DNA of 23,738 nucleotides, taken from Candidatus Saccharimonadota bacterium. GTDB lineage: Bacteria > Eremiobacterota > Xenobia > Xenobiales > Xenobiaceae. Under the pieces are notes generated by a model that worked only from the letters and a program-made list of their open reading frames with translations, did not search any database and was not told the DNA's origin. The position numbers were made by a program, and so were the translations under genes. The DNA lies in contig SFMI01000014.1 of NCBI GenBank assembly GCA_004554425.1, forward strand, positions 1 through 23,738. The letters run 5' to 3'. Below, in pieces: positions 23,475-23,738 of this stretch; the first letter of the stretch is position 1, and every line of letters begins with the position of its first letter.

Positions 23475-23738
23475 GTTTAGCTTTGACATAACGCCCCAGG
23501 ACGCCATCGATTACTTGAGCAAACGCCAGAAAACAGAGCTTTCTTGGCACTGGTCTGACGTGCAAAAGCAAGAGCATATGCGAGCTTTTACGGTAGCCAA
23601 AATGACTTCGGCTACTTTGCTTGATGATGTCCGTAAAAGCTTAGATAAAGCCATGGCGGAAGGCCAGAGCTTCCAAGAGTGGCGCAAAGATATTATTCCC
23701 AAGCTGCAGGGCGTTTGGTTAGGCAAAACTTACGGCGA
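23461..23738 (+). CDS. F: Minor head protein, Mu gpF-like (partial, runs off the window)
   Basis: From GTG 23461 the frame is open to the window end (92 codons plus 2 nt). The product begins MPAGEFSFDITPQDAIDYL and contains WSDVQKQEHMRAFTVAKM and a GQSFQEWRKDIIPKLQGVW segment, the N-terminal pattern of phage head morphogenesis proteins (SPP1 gp7/Mu gpF family). AGGAGGT ends 7 nt upstream, and the gene overlaps the portal by 14 nt. The rest, including any C-terminal effector domain, lies outside the window. Confidence 0.88.
   Translation, partial: MPAGEFSFDITPQDAIDYLSKRQKTELSWHWSDVQKQEHMRAFTVAKMTSATLLDDVRKSLDKAMAEGQSFQEWRKDIIPKLQGVWLGKTYG

Overview
This window holds most of the structural half of a tailed, contractile-tailed (myovirus) phage or prophage. 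It is a chimera. The packaging and head genes follow the Mu plan: DUF1804-type small terminase, gp28-like large terminase, DUF935 portal, gpF-like minor head protein, gpI-like protease/scaffold, decoration protein, major capsid, gp36 and gp37. The tail genes follow the P2 plan: FI sheath, FII tube, E/E', T, U, X, D, V, W, J, I, H. BcepMu-type phages combine these modules in a similar way. I saw no transposase, integrase, repressor, tRNA or rRNA, so integration mode and host cannot be settled here. Mu/P2-type contractile tails, peptidoglycan enzymes and Shine-Dalgarno-led genes suggest a bacterium with a diderm (Gram-negative-type) envelope. I cannot name the species.

Layout. (1) 1-522: no gene, but rich in inverted and direct repeats. 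(2) 523-996 (+): a small exported protein of unknown function, separated by a bidirectional terminator (1011-1057) from the late operon that converges on it. (3) 19381-1061 (-): one long, tightly packed late operon. Read in transcription order it encodes a YkuD-like peptidoglycan enzyme, the protease with a probable nested scaffold gene, decoration protein, major capsid, gp36, gp37, sheath, tube, the E/E' frameshift pair, tape measure, U, X, a D hub fused to an M15-like peptidase, V spike, W, J, I, a collar-type fibre and a large GLUG-containing fibre. Most neighbours overlap by 1-14 nt or are a few nt apart. (4) 19382-19614: a divergent intergenic region with a strong bidirectional hairpin. 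(5) 19615-23738 (+): a membrane protein, a small helical protein, terminase small and large subunits, portal, and the start of gpF, which runs off the window.

How the genes work together. The (+) module builds the DNA-packaging motor, portal vertex and minor head protein. The first third of the (-) operon makes the capsid and its maturation protease. The rest builds a contractile tail: tube and sheath, a tape measure folded by E/E' chaperones, a hub and spike carrying a peptidoglycan-cleaving domain, a wedge/baseplate (W, J, I), and two fibres with related N-terminal attachment domains. The main points of interest are a well-formed programmed -1 frameshift (A AAA AAC plus an 8-bp stem-loop) giving E', the hub-peptidase fusion, the back-to-back arrangement of the packaging and capsid modules, an odd hydrophobic extension on the tube protein, and the structured non-coding DNA at the left edge.
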